From assembly GCF_900186585.1 (NCBI RefSeq), contig NZ_FYDD01000003.1, positions 248,001-312,000 on the forward strand: 64,000 bases of DNA, in the 5' to 3' direction. Shown here piece by piece: positions 49,509 to 58,200 of this stretch. Origin of the DNA: Massiliimalia timonensis (GTDB lineage: Bacteria > Bacillota > Clostridia > Oscillospirales > Ruminococcaceae). A program made the position numbers and the translations under genes. The stretch's first letter is position 1; every line of letters starts with the position of its first letter. The notes beneath the pieces were generated by a model. It worked only from the letters and a program-made list of their open reading frames with translations. It had not been told where the DNA came from and ran no database searches.

Positions 49509-50885
49509 ATGAATTCTTACCCATATGGGTCTTCACCGGACCCAAACCAACAAAACAACTCTTGGCAGAGCTCTAACGGGGTTGACATCAATCCGGCCTT
49601 TTCAGAGGGAGAACGGCAGTATTATGAGGGGCAGAACACTTTTTACTCCGCACCAAGACCGCCTCAAAAGGGAGGGAAGGGTTCCGGCGGAGGTATGAAG
49701 GTATTTATCATCCTTTTGTGCATTTTGTTTGCCTTTGTGGTGTTTGTCGGAATTGGCTACATGATTTATAAAGAGCATCCGGACAGCGGAAGGACAGGGG
49801 ACGTTTCGGAAGAAATGCCAGAATCTTCTGCGGCCGCGCTGGAGATCACTTCGATCCCAGAAGAATCGGACGATGAAGAAACATTGGATGCGACCGGCGA
49901 ACTGACTTCGGAACAAATCGCAACAAAGGTAATGCCTTCCGTAGTCGGCGTCGTAGTCTATACCAAGGAATCGGCTGCCGCCAATCAGGCTTATGGCGAG
50001 GGCAGCGGGATCATCATGTCAGAGGATGGGTATATCATCACCAATGCGCATGTGGTGATGCAGGAGGACCCTTCAACAGGGAATGTGACCTCCACCCCGG
50101 TCGACAAGATCGAGATCTATCTGAACAATGAGGATTACTGCCAGGCAACGCTGATCGGGGTGGATACCCGCACCGATCTTGCGGTGGTAAAGATCCAGAA
50201 AGAAAATCTGGTAGTGGCGGAGTTTGGGGATTCCACAGCGTTAAAAGTAGGGGAAAAGGCGATCGCGATCGGAAATCCGACAGGGCGTAATCTTTCCAGC
50301 AGCTTTACACAAGGCGTCATTTCCGGGATCAACCGTACGATTGCGATTGGAGCCTCTGGGTACACCATGGACTGCATCCAAACAGACGCTGCCATCAATC
50401 CGGGAAATTCCGGAGGAGCGTTAGTCAACAAATACGGCCAGGTCGTTGGGATCAACTCTTCTAAAATTGCGGCTACGGAATACGAAGGCATCGGGTTCGC
50501 GATTCCAATTCACGAAGCGAAGCCAATTGTGGAAAATCTGATTCAAAATGGTTATGTTGCAGGGCGCGTCCGGATCGGGATCACTTTTCAGTCCATTCCG
50601 CAGGCACTGGCGGAGCTGCGCGGTACTCCCGCAGGGCTGCGGGTAGTACAGGTGGATGAATCCTCCGACGCCTATACCCAAGGAGTGAATGCAGGGGATA
50701 TTATCACCAAGATCGATGGGACGGATGTTGTATCTATCAAAGAGGTATCCAGCGTCCTGAATCAGAAAACGCCCGGGGAAACGGTAACGTTGACGATATA
50801 CCGGGTGAAAAACGGGAATGCGAACACCTTTGACGTAGAGGTGGAGCTTCAGGAAGATTTAAGCGGAAAGGTCATTTCTGAATAA
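49509..50885 (+). CDS. HtrA/DegP-type membrane-anchored serine protease with PDZ domain
   Basis: A 458-aa protein. A cytoplasmic Gly/Pro/Ser/Asn-rich tail (1-60) is followed by one membrane helix (about 62-86), an acidic linker, a trypsin-like protease and a C-terminal PDZ domain. The catalytic triad is seen in TNAHVVM (His), DTRTDLAVVKI (Asp) and NPGNSGGALVN (Ser). These enzymes degrade or refold misfolded exported proteins. The gene follows the two-component pair by about 33 bases, so it is probably a regulon member or an operon partner. Confidence 0.95.
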   Translation: MNSYPYGSSPDPNQQNNSWQSSNGVDINPAFSEGERQYYEGQNTFYSAPRPPQKGGKGSGGGMKVFIILLCILFAFVVFVGIGYMIYKEHPDSGRTGDVSEEMPESSAAALEITSIPEESDDEETLDATGELTSEQIATKVMPSVVGVVVYTKESAAANQAYGEGSGIIMSEDGYIITNAHVVMQEDPSTGNVTSTPVDKIEIYLNNEDYCQATLIGVDTRTDLAVVKIQKENLVVAEFGDSTALKVGEKAIAIGNPTGRNLSSSFTQGVISGINRTIAIGASGYTMDCIQTDAAINPGNSGGALVNKYGQVVGINSSKIAATEYEGIGFAIPIHEAKPIVENLIQNGYVAGRVRIGITFQSIPQALAELRGTPAGLRVVQVDESSDAYTQGVNAGDIITKIDGTDVVSIKEVSSVLNQKTPGETVTLTIYRVKNGNANTFDVEVELQEDLSGKVISE

Positions 50886-50893
50886 GACAGTAC

Positions 50894-50926
50894 AAAAAAG
50901 CAGCAGAGAGAATCTCTGCTGCTTTT
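50894..50926 (+). terminator. Intrinsic terminator after htrA-like gene
   Basis: Stem AAAAGCAGCAGAGA / TCTCTGCTGCTTTT with a three-base loop. Confidence 0.88.
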
Positions 50927-50929
50927 CAT

Positions 50930-51404
50930 ATATCTGAACAGTCCACGCCTTTTAAAACGGTATGCGGCAAAGCTCCCCTGCGGACCGGACTTAATACGGT
51001 CACTTTTTCCGCCCATTCTTAAAACAGGACTGTACTTTATCTTATGCGGGTTTTAAAAAACCGCTACCGTGCAGGGCTTTATAAAAATAGCAATATCCTA
51101 TAAGGCAAGTAGATTTTTTAAAGATTGTGCCCGTTTCACTCAGCGAATATATTGAAATTGGGGAGAAAAAATTTTTCCTGAACAGACATGAAAGAAAAGC
51201 AGCCGTTATTAGAAAAAGAAAATACGGCGGCTCTTTTCACCATTTGGGAAGTTTTATTTTGAAGGCTGGCTTGTTGATCAAACCTGTGTCATAGTTTCCC
51301 CATATCCTGTTTGGCAAAGCTCCTGAAAAACTGTGATTGTGCAAAAGCAGACGGAGGATTCCTGATTTTAAATTAAAACAATCCATAAATTTTCGGGGAT
51401 TTTG
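50930..51404. other. Gene-free stretch, no recognised feature
   Basis: About 475 bases without a convincing ORF on either strand. Several weak inverted repeats are visible, for example GCGGGTTTT near AAAACCGC at about 51045-51064 and AGCAGCCGT / ACGGCGGCT around 51199-51232, the latter followed by CTTTT. It may hold a decayed gene or a weak terminator. I could not identify a known RNA family here. Confidence 0.4.
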
Positions 51405-51433
51405 TTGACGTGACCTCTTTCATTTAGTAAAAT
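51405..51433 (+). promoter_or_regulatory. Promoter for rpe
   Basis: TTGACG (51405-51410), 17-base spacer, TAAAAT (51428-51433). Confidence 0.75.
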
Positions 51434-51486
51434 ATAGGTATTAGATGGTTAAATGGATTCAAGCGGGCTTTTTACAGAAAGGACGT

Positions 51487-52137
51487 ATGTGTATTATGGC
51501 AAAGGTATCCCCGTCTATTTTGGCGGCAGATTTTGCAAACCTGGAACGGGACATCCATAAAGTAAGCGGAGCCGCGATGCTCCATGTAGATGTAATGGAT
51601 GGGCATTTTGTCCCGAACATCAGTATCGGCGTGCCGGTTGTAGAATCGATCCGCAAATGCACGGATATGTTTCTGGACGTTCACCTGATGATCTCACACC
51701 CGAAACAGTATGCCGAACAGTTCTGTAAGGCAGGGGCTGATCTGGTGTGCTTCCATTTGGAAGCGGAAGACGATGTTCAGGAAACGATCGGCCTGATAAG
51801 ATCCTGCGGGAAAAAAGCGGCAGTTTCCATAAAGCCGCAAACTCCGGTAGAAGCGGTGTACCCTTTTGTAAAAGATCTGGACATGGTGCTGGTCATGACG
51901 GTAGAGCCCGGTTTTGGCGGGCAGAAGTTTATGCCCGATATGCTGGACAAGGTGAAAGCACTGCGCGCATATGCGCAAAATGTTAACCCTGCGCTGGATA
52001 TCGAAGTGGATGGCGGCATCAATTTTGAAACAGCCCCTCAGGCTGCGGCGGCTGGGGCCAATGTTCTGGTGGCCGGCTCCTGCGTATTTGGCGCGGAAGA
52101 GCCGGGCAAAGTAGTAGAGGCGTTTACCGCCCTTTAA
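51487..52137 (+). CDS. rpe: Ribulose-phosphate 3-epimerase
   Basis: Rpe (about 216 aa) interconverts ribulose-5-phosphate and xylulose-5-phosphate. TIM-barrel motifs are SPSILAADFANL, MLHVDVMDGHFVPNISIG (metal His/Asp), LDVHLMISHP, MTVEPGFGGQKF and EVDGGINFETA. Either ATG 51487 or ATG 51496 may start it; AAAGGA at 51478-51483 is 3 or 12 bases away. The stop overlaps the stop of the convergent MecA-like gene. It could supply xylulose-5-phosphate metabolism also used by the transketolase operon downstream. Confidence 0.95.
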   Translation: MCIMAKVSPSILAADFANLERDIHKVSGAAMLHVDVMDGHFVPNISIGVPVVESIRKCTDMFLDVHLMISHPKQYAEQFCKAGADLVCFHLEAEDDVQETIGLIRSCGKKAAVSIKPQTPVEAVYPFVKDLDMVLVMTVEPGFGGQKFMPDMLDKVKALRAYAQNVNPALDIEVDGGINFETAPQAAAAGANVLVAGSCVFGAEEPGKVVEAFTAL

Positions 52138-52712
52138 TCCAGATATTGCACGATCGTTTCGATAGCATTTTCTGTTAGGAGCGGACGGGCGTGTTCTTTG
52201 GTGAATGCGCAAAGGACCGACCCTTTTCCAAGGTAAGTACCGTATTCCCGAAGCAGGTGCAGGATCCGTTCCTCCATTTTGCAGTAGGTGTACAGCAGCA
52301 GGCGGTATTCCCGCTCGTAAAGATAAAGTTCTGTTTTCACGATCAGGTGGCTGAACTCCCGGACCAGCCTGTTACAGACGGCGGTTAGGATATCCAGCGT
52401 TTCAAACCCGAAGACCATGGGGGTATCAAAGCTATACCGTTCCCTTTGGGGGCGTGGGCCTGTGTTTTTTTCGATCAGGTTTAGGTAAAGGATACATCCT
52501 CCATTGGAATCGGGGAAAGCCTCAATAAAAAGCCGGTGTTCATCAAGCATCAAAGAAGTTTGCGCTTTGATCTGTTGGAGGATCAAATAGACCGCGCGTT
52601 TTGTGATGTTGTTGCTGTAGTCCATTTCGTCATAAGTTAAGTCCAGATGCTCCATATCCTCCGCAGTTAATAGGATCCGGACCGTTTTATCATCAAGCTG
52701 TTCTATTTTCAA
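52134..52712 (-). CDS. MecA-like adaptor protein
   Basis: A 192-aa protein resembling MecA/YpbH, the adaptors that deliver substrates to ClpC. The N-terminal substrate-binding half reads KIEQLDDKTVRILLTAEDMEHLDLTYDEMDY, and the C-terminal half contains the FETLDILTAVCNRL and YREREYRLLLY-like segments typical of the ClpC-binding domain. I place the start at TTG 52712, which gives the normal family N-terminus and has GGTGAT upstream. The frame continues 61 codons further, but that extension overlaps the promoter of the divergent operon. ClpC is not in the window. Confidence 0.82.
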   Translation of the reverse strand: MKIEQLDDKTVRILLTAEDMEHLDLTYDEMDYSNNITKRAVYLILQQIKAQTSLMLDEHRLFIEAFPDSNGGCILYLNLIEKNTGPRPQRERYSFDTPMVFGFETLDILTAVCNRLVREFSHLIVKTELYLYEREYRLLLYTYCKMEERILHLLREYGTYLGKGSVLCAFTKEHARPLLTENAIETIVQYLD

Positions 52713-52732
52713 AAAATCACCATTTTTCTGTT

Positions 52733-52760
52733 TTGAAAAGTAGGCGGAAGGCCTTATATT
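52733..52760 (+). promoter_or_regulatory. Candidate promoter of the Rnf-like cluster
   Basis: TTGAAA (52733-52738), 16-base spacer, TATATT (52755-52760). It lies 106 bases upstream of the first gene. Confidence 0.5.
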
Positions 52761-52865
52761 AAGTTTATACGATTTCGTTTGGAAACAGAACTGAAACCCA
52801 CGGGAGGAATTAAAATCCAGTGGGCATTTTTCTGAGAAAATCTCAGCAGATAGGAGTTCCTCATC

Positions 52866-53885
52866 ATGAAAAAAACCATGATTATTTCGGAACATTGTGT
52901 TTCCGTAATAGTAGCGTTGCTTGCTTTACTGGCGGTGCCTGTTTACTTTTTTGGACCTAGGCCCGCTGTTATTGCGGCAATCTCAGTGGCAACGGCTCTT
53001 TTGATGGAGCTTGTTTGCAAGCGGTGGCTGTTTAAGCTGCCGCGTGCAGAACGGCATGACTATTCCTCTGTGGTAACAGCGCTGATCATCGCCATGCTGA
53101 TGCCGGCAAGCGTGGATTATTATATTGTGATCATTGCAGTTGTAAGCGGACTGCTGGTAGGGAAATACGCGTTTGGGGGTACGGGAAGGAATATCTTTAA
53201 CCCGGCCGCTATCGGCGTTGCATTTATGAGCATCAGTTTTCCAGAACAGGTGCTCCGTTTCCCTGTTCCCGGAACATGGCTGCCGTTGTCGTTCCATATT
53301 ACAGAGGAGTCTGGCGTATTATATGCAACTTCTCCAGCTTCTGTTATGAATGTCGGCGGAACCCCGCAGATTTCCCGTTTTTCGCTGTTGCTTGGCGAAT
53401 ATCCCGGGGCGATGGGAGCCACCTGTGTGATTGCATTGATTGCGATCTTTATTTTCCTCTGCTTCAGAAAAGCGATCTCCTACCGGATCACTGGGGCATT
53501 CTTGTTTACGGTTGCCTGTTATGCCTGCCTGTTTGCGCGTACAAGCACCGGGCGGATGAATTCTGTTATATTTGAAATTACTTCTGGTGTGCTGCTGTTC
53601 GGGATTATCTTTATGGCATCTGACCCGCACACTTCGCCGCTGACTGCGATCGGACAGCTTTTATATGGGGTTTTCCTGGGGCTAATGACAATGATTTTCC
53701 GGTCGGCGGGCGCTTTGGACGTGGAATTTGTATTTGTACTGCTGCTTGCCAATGCGCTGACCAAAGAATTTGACCGGCTTGCGGACTGGCTTTTGAAAAA
53801 GGTCCCTGCGCTGGGGGCTTTGATGACAGACAGTGAAACCCTGCACGCACGCCGTGCAAGAAGGGCAGGTGGACGTCGTGTTTAG
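52866..53885 (+). CDS. RnfD/NqrB-family membrane subunit
   Basis: A 339-aa membrane protein with about nine to ten helices. It matches RnfD/NqrB: the segments VSGLLVGKYAFGGTGRNIFNPAAIGVAFM and FGIIFMASDPHTSPLTAIGQLLYGVFLGLM are characteristic of the family. RnfD carries a covalently linked FMN on a Thr in a short GAT-type motif. Here the aligned region reads VLYATSPASV, so an Ala-Thr pair survives. The gene starts a three-gene cluster with E- and A-like subunits. The other Rnf subunits (B, C, G) are absent nearby. The C-terminal tail is Arg-rich. Confidence 0.85.
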   Translation: MKKTMIISEHCVSVIVALLALLAVPVYFFGPRPAVIAAISVATALLMELVCKRWLFKLPRAERHDYSSVVTALIIAMLMPASVDYYIVIIAVVSGLLVGKYAFGGTGRNIFNPAAIGVAFMSISFPEQVLRFPVPGTWLPLSFHITEESGVLYATSPASVMNVGGTPQISRFSLLLGEYPGAMGATCVIALIAIFIFLCFRKAISYRITGAFLFTVACYACLFARTSTGRMNSVIFEITSGVLLFGIIFMASDPHTSPLTAIGQLLYGVFLGLMTMIFRSAGALDVEFVFVLLLANALTKEFDRLADWLLKKVPALGALMTDSETLHARRARRAGGRRV

Positions 53886-54525
53886 GCGCTTTTATCAGAA
53901 AAACAAAAAGCAGATCGACCAGTTTGACGGGCTTTTAGTAAACAATACGGTTTTAGAGCGCGGGCTTGTGATTGCTCCGGTAATTGCGGCCGCAAATACC
54001 CTGCAAAATGGGCTGGTTCTTGGAATGAGCTTTATGCTGATCACCTTTTTCGCGGTGGTGGTCGCTTCCTTTGTGCCAAAGGCACTGCCTTATGCGATCC
54101 GTGTCATTTTATATGTCATCGTGGCGGGTCTATTGTTTATTCCAGTTTCCTATCTTATGGATCTGATGTTCCCGGGCTCTGTGTTCAAGGTGGGGATTTT
54201 TCTGCCGCTGCTCATCACCAACTCTTTGATCGTGACTAAAACGGAAACCCGTTTTTTAAAGAAAAAAAGGCTTTCCATGATGCTGGACGTATTTTCCCAT
54301 GTGCTGGGATTTTTTGTAGTGATCGTTTTAGTTGCCGCTTTGCGTGAACTGCTTGGAAACGGCACCTTAATGGAGCACGAGATCAATATTCCGCTGAAGA
54401 TCTATGGGTTTATGCTGCCGTTTGGCGGGTTTATCCTGCTTGGTTTTTTGGCTGCCGGTGTTCAGCGGTTTAGGCTGTACCTGCACGGAGAACCAAAAGC
54501 GAGAAAAGGAGGGGATCGGTCATGA
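53878..54525 (+). CDS. RnfE/NqrD-family membrane subunit lacking the Fe-S cysteines
   Basis: A 215-aa six-helix protein homologous to RnfE/NqrD. FDGLLVNNTVLERGLVIAP aligns with the ENPVLVQLLGLCP region of the family, and KVGIFLPLLITNSLIV with GIFIPLIVVNCIIL. In both places the Cys that binds the intramembrane [2Fe-2S] centre is missing (Ala and Ser instead). AALRELLGNGTLM matches the conserved REILGNGTL. The start is GTG 53878, with AGGTGG upstream, overlapping the D gene by 8 bases. Confidence 0.82.
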   Translation: MFRRFYQKNKKQIDQFDGLLVNNTVLERGLVIAPVIAAANTLQNGLVLGMSFMLITFFAVVVASFVPKALPYAIRVILYVIVAGLLFIPVSYLMDLMFPGSVFKVGIFLPLLITNSLIVTKTETRFLKKKRLSMMLDVFSHVLGFFVVIVLVAALRELLGNGTLMEHEINIPLKIYGFMLPFGGFILLGFLAAGVQRFRLYLHGEPKARKGGDRS

Positions 54526-55136
54526 CATTTGCAGAATTTACGATGACCTTCTTTGGAAAGATGCTGGTCTATACGCTATTGGCCACCTTTACGGAAAATA
54601 CCATCTTTTCCCGTGCGCTGGGGTCTTCTACTTCGCTTTGGATCATCCGCAAACGTTATCAAATTTTATCCTTTGGGATCATTATGACAGTGATCACCAC
54701 AGTTTCTTCGGTCGGTGCGTACCTGGTGCTGCCGTTTGTCCGTGAAACACAGTATTATTCTTATATCCTGCCGTTGGTGTATGTTGGGATTATTGCTGTA
54801 GTTTATATTGTGATGCTGTTTATCACGCACCGATTGCCGTTAAAAAACCGGGACATCATGCTGATGTTTATTCACCGGTGCGCCTTTAACTGCGCGGTGC
54901 TGGGGGCACTCCTGCTCGCGACCGAATACGAATTGGATCTGCCGGGCTTTATCGGCTTTGGAATTGGCACCGGCTTGGGCTTTACCTTGGCGACCTATCT
55001 GACCTATATTGCCTATGACCGTCTGAACAGCAAAGCTGTTCCAAAAGCGTTCCGGGGTTTTCCGATCACTTTGTTCTATATTGGGATCCTTTCTTTGGCA
55101 ATTTACGGCATGATTGGACATGAACTTCCAGTATAA
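54522..55136 (+). CDS. RnfA/NqrE-family membrane subunit with one Fe-S cysteine missing
   Basis: A 204-aa six-helix protein homologous to RnfA/NqrE. ENTIFSRALGSSTSLW aligns with the NNFVLSRFLGICPFLG region, where the conserved Cys is replaced by Ser. RCAFNCAVLGALLLA aligns with TNCAVLGVALL and keeps its Cys. GFGIGTGLGFTLATYL and VPKAFRGFPITLFYIGILSL are further family matches. The ATG overlaps the E stop codon (ATGA), and AAAGGAGGGG precedes it. The gene ends about 44 bases before the phosphohexomutase start. Confidence 0.82.
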   Translation: MTFAEFTMTFFGKMLVYTLLATFTENTIFSRALGSSTSLWIIRKRYQILSFGIIMTVITTVSSVGAYLVLPFVRETQYYSYILPLVYVGIIAVVYIVMLFITHRLPLKNRDIMLMFIHRCAFNCAVLGALLLATEYELDLPGFIGFGIGTGLGFTLATYLTYIAYDRLNSKAVPKAFRGFPITLFYIGILSLAIYGMIGHELPV

Positions 55137-55180
55137 TAGAAGTGAAGAATCAAATTGAGCATTTTAAGGAGGAATTGGCA

Positions 55181-56899
55181 ATGGTAGAAATGGAGCTGTA
55201 TCAGCGTTGGGTTAGGCAAGACTTAGAGGACAAGGACCTGCAGGAGGAACTGGCGGCGATAAACGGAGATGTGGAGAGCATCAAGGACCGTTTTTACAAA
55301 GATCTGGAATTTGGAACGGCAGGCCTGCGGGGTGTACTTGGCGCTGGGACTAACCGGATGAATATTTATGTCATCCGCCGTGCCACGCAGGGGTTCGCAG
55401 ACTACATCAATGCAAAATATAAAAACGGCACCGTTGCAATTGGGTATGACAGCAGAATTAAATCGGATGTCTTTGCTAAGGAAACGGCCAGAGTTTTGGC
55501 GGCAAATGGGATCAAGGCATATATCTATAAAGAGCTGATGCCAGTTCCGTGCTTGTCTTTCGCGGTGCGCCGCCTGCATTGCAGCGCAGGGGTGATGGTA
55601 ACAGCCAGCCACAACCCGGCTAAATATAACGGATATAAAGTATATGGAGATGACGGCTGCCAGATCACCCTGGAAGGTGCAAACCAAGTGCTCGAAAATA
55701 TCGGAAAGGTCGATATTTTTAGCGGGGTAAAACTGGTCGGCTATCAGGAAGCGCTGGACTCCGACATGATCGAAGTGATTTCTGACGATGTTTTGGAAGC
55801 CTTTTTGCAGGAGATCCAGAAGCAGTCGATCAACCGGGATGTAGTGAAGGAGGCCGGGTTGAAGGTCGTTTATACGCCCCTTAACGGCGCGGGAAACAAG
55901 CCGGTACGGATGATCTTAGACCGGATCGGAATCAAAGACGTGGTCGTGGTAAAGGCGCAGGAAAAACCGGATGGACATTTTCCGACCTGCCCGTTCCCAA
56001 ATCCGGAGATCGCCGAAGCGCTTGATTTAGGGTTGAAGCTGTGCAAACAGGAAAAAGCGGACCTTTTGCTGGCAACCGACCCGGACTGTGACCGTGTTGG
56101 AATTGCGGTTCCGGATAAAACAGGCGAATATGTTCTGATCACCGGAAATGAAGTAGGCGCTATGCTGATGGAATACATCTGCTCCCAGCGGATCGCAAAG
56201 GGAACGATGCCGGAAGACCCGGTAGCGATCTCTACCATTGTTTCTACTGCGATTGCGAAAAAAATTGCCGAGCATTACGGCGTGGAGTTCCGGCAGGTGT
56301 TGACAGGCTTTAAATTTATTGGCGAGCAGATCTATGGACTGGAACAGGCCGGGCATCCGGAACGCTATATCTTTGGGTTTGAGGAAAGCTATGGCTATTT
56401 GATCGGGACCCATGCACGTGACAAAGATGCGGTTGTGGCCTCTATGATGATCTGTGAAATGGCAGCGTATCTGCGGTCCAAGGGGATCACTGTGCTGGAA
56501 TATCTGGAAAAGATCTATGAGACCTATGGATTCTACTACCATACCCAGCAGAGCTTTACCTGCGAGGGGGCGGCTGGAATGGAACGAATGAACGAGATCA
56601 TGGCAAATCTACAGGAACACGTTCCAACCGCCATCGGCGGGCTCAAGGTACTGGGCGTAGACAACTACATAACCGGGGAAACCACTGATATGGAGACCGG
56701 GGAAAAAACAAAGATCGCACTGCCAAATTCAGCGGTTCTCTTCTATCATTTAGAAGATCAGGCTAGCGTGTGCATCCGTCCTTCCGGGACAGAACCAAAA
56801 ATCAAAGCTTATTACACCACTGTGAAAGATAAAAAAGAAGACGCATATGCTCTGGACCAGGTGCTGAAAGAAGATCTCACAAAAATTTTAGGGTTCTAG
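55181..56899 (+). CDS. Phosphoglucomutase/phosphomannomutase
   Basis: A 572-aa alpha-D-phosphohexomutase of the long Firmicute type (PgcA-like). Domains follow the usual order: DLEFGTAGLRG at the N-terminus, the catalytic phosphoserine loop TASHNPAKYNGYKVYG, the metal loop ATDPDCDRVGIAV, the sugar-binding GFEESYGYLIG and the phosphate-binding RPSGTEPKIKAYY. The ATG at 55181 follows AAGGAGGAA at seven bases; the extension to GTG 55142 lacks a site. It probably interconverts glucose-1- and glucose-6-phosphate. Confidence 0.93.
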   Translation: MVEMELYQRWVRQDLEDKDLQEELAAINGDVESIKDRFYKDLEFGTAGLRGVLGAGTNRMNIYVIRRATQGFADYINAKYKNGTVAIGYDSRIKSDVFAKETARVLAANGIKAYIYKELMPVPCLSFAVRRLHCSAGVMVTASHNPAKYNGYKVYGDDGCQITLEGANQVLENIGKVDIFSGVKLVGYQEALDSDMIEVISDDVLEAFLQEIQKQSINRDVVKEAGLKVVYTPLNGAGNKPVRMILDRIGIKDVVVVKAQEKPDGHFPTCPFPNPEIAEALDLGLKLCKQEKADLLLATDPDCDRVGIAVPDKTGEYVLITGNEVGAMLMEYICSQRIAKGTMPEDPVAISTIVSTAIAKKIAEHYGVEFRQVLTGFKFIGEQIYGLEQAGHPERYIFGFEESYGYLIGTHARDKDAVVASMMICEMAAYLRSKGITVLEYLEKIYETYGFYYHTQQSFTCEGAAGMERMNEIMANLQEHVPTAIGGLKVLGVDNYITGETTDMETGEKTKIALPNSAVLFYHLEDQASVCIRPSGTEPKIKAYYTTVKDKKEDAYALDQVLKEDLTKILGF

Positions 56900-56903
56900 A
56901 ATA

Positions 56904-56940
56904 AAAAAACAGGCCTCAACATTTGTTGAGGCCTGTTTTT
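56904..56940 (+). terminator. Terminator between the phosphohexomutase and lacI-type genes
   Basis: Stem AAAAACAGGCCTCAAC / GTTGAGGCCTGTTTTT with a four-base loop, suitable for both strands. Confidence 0.9.
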
Positions 56941-56951
56941 GGCAGACAGGA

Positions 56952-57962
56952 TCATTTTATTTTTGGCGAGCCAAGGGACTGACGCACCATCAGATTAGAA
57001 GTTAACAGCATTTCCTTGAAATAAAATGGCTTTTGTTTTAACAGGGAATCAGTGATCAGTTGTGCGCTGACAGCCCCCATTTGGTATTTGGGACGGGAGA
57101 TGGTAGTGAGCGTGGGGCGCAGGCACGCGCTGATAGAAATATCATCACAGCCAACCACGGAGATGTCCTGCGGGATTTGCAGCCCGTGGTCGAAAGCAGA
57201 TTGGATGACACCGATCGCGATCATATCGTTGGAAGCAAAGACTGCGGTTGGGAAGTTTCCCTGACCGAACATTTCATTTGCCATGTAATACCCGCCTTGG
57301 ATGTCGTAGCTACCGCAGTCATAAACAAGGTCCTGTGAAAAGATACCATGCTCCTCCATGCATTTTTTGTAGCCGTTAAAACGTTGGGAGTCGCTGCGCG
57401 CCCCTTGTGCGCCATAAAAATAGGCGATTTTACGGTGGTTCATATTATAGATCAGTTCTGTGAGCTGGTATGCGCTGGCATCATCGTCGACATTGATGAC
57501 TCCAAAATAGTCATTGGGCGACAAGTCGGTGTCAATTAGGATCAGATTGCAGCGTTTTCCGTAGCGCTCCAGATCTTCCTGCTCCAGCATAGGTTTTACC
57601 ACGATGATCCCATCTGAGTTTTTCTCTACCAGACTGTCCAAATACTGCCGCTCTTTTTCAGCAGTCCGGTATTTGTTGCAGACAAACAGGGCATAGCCAT
57701 ATTCGTTGAGGTGGTCTTCCACTCCTTTGGCAAGCTCTGAATAAAAAGGGTTACTAATGTCTGGAACGATCAAGCCGATTGTTTTAGAAACCTTTGTTTT
57801 TAACGTCCGTGCAATAGAATTGGGAACATAGTTTAGCTGTTGAATCGCCTGTTCTACCAGTTGCCTTTTTGTGGAAGAAACATTTTTGGTGCCATTGATT
57901 ACATTGGAAACCGTTCCGACAGATACCCCCGCCAAGTTGGCAATATCTTTTATTGTAATCAA
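56952..57962 (-). CDS. LacI-family transcriptional regulator
   Basis: A 336-aa repressor with an N-terminal LacI helix-turn-helix (TIKDIANLAGVSVGTVSNVING), a hinge (NYVPNSIARTLKTKVS) and a periplasmic-binding-protein-like sensor domain (TIGLIVPDISNPFYSELAKGVED ... SVVGCDDISISACLRPTLTTI). The start is TTG with AGGAAGTGA upstream. It is divergent from the sugar operon it probably represses. The inducer is unknown, presumably the sugar taken up by that operon. Confidence 0.94.
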   Translation of the reverse strand: MITIKDIANLAGVSVGTVSNVINGTKNVSSTKRQLVEQAIQQLNYVPNSIARTLKTKVSKTIGLIVPDISNPFYSELAKGVEDHLNEYGYALFVCNKYRTAEKERQYLDSLVEKNSDGIIVVKPMLEQEDLERYGKRCNLILIDTDLSPNDYFGVINVDDDASAYQLTELIYNMNHRKIAYFYGAQGARSDSQRFNGYKKCMEEHGIFSQDLVYDCGSYDIQGGYYMANEMFGQGNFPTAVFASNDMIAIGVIQSAFDHGLQIPQDISVVGCDDISISACLRPTLTTISRPKYQMGAVSAQLITDSLLKQKPFYFKEMLLTSNLMVRQSLGSPKIK

Positions 57963-58004
57963 ATTATCACTTCCTTATATCGTTTCAACTTTCCATCTGT
58001 TTCC

Positions 58005-58034
58005 ATTATAATATGTTTCATGGGCAAACGTCAA
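58005..58034 (-). promoter_or_regulatory. Promoter of the lacI-type gene
   Basis: Minus strand: TTGACG (58034-58029), 18-base spacer, TATAAT (58010-58005). Confidence 0.8.
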
Positions 58035-58101
58035 GTACTCTTGAAAAAGATTATTGATATTGTGTAGTATAAATAAATTTTTATATTTTTTTAAAAAAGT
58101 A

Positions 58102-58130
58102 TTGACAAATAGATGAAAATTTGATAAGAT
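58102..58130 (+). promoter_or_regulatory. Promoter of the sugar operon
   Basis: TTGACA (58102-58107), 17-base spacer, TAAGAT (58125-58130). Confidence 0.85.
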
Positions 58131-58178
58131 GCAAATAAAGAAAAATCCTGAAAGGGATTTTATTAATTTACCAAAATA

Positions 58179-58193
58179 TTTAAACGTTTCAAA
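58179..58193 (+). promoter_or_regulatory. LacI-type operator in the sugar operon leader
   Basis: TTTAAACGTTTCAAA is an imperfect palindrome centred on ACGT, of the form bound by LacI-family regulators. It lies between the transcription start and the first gene, where repressor binding would block elongation. It is adjacent to the divergent lacI-type gene. A CcpA cre site is an alternative. Confidence 0.6.
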
Positions 58194-58200
58194 ATCGGAG

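Noticed and set aside
52713-52895. 61-codon N-terminal extension of the MecA-like protein
   Set aside because: It overlaps the start of the divergent Rnf-like operon and its promoter, and MecA proteins begin at the MKIE-type sequence found at 52712.
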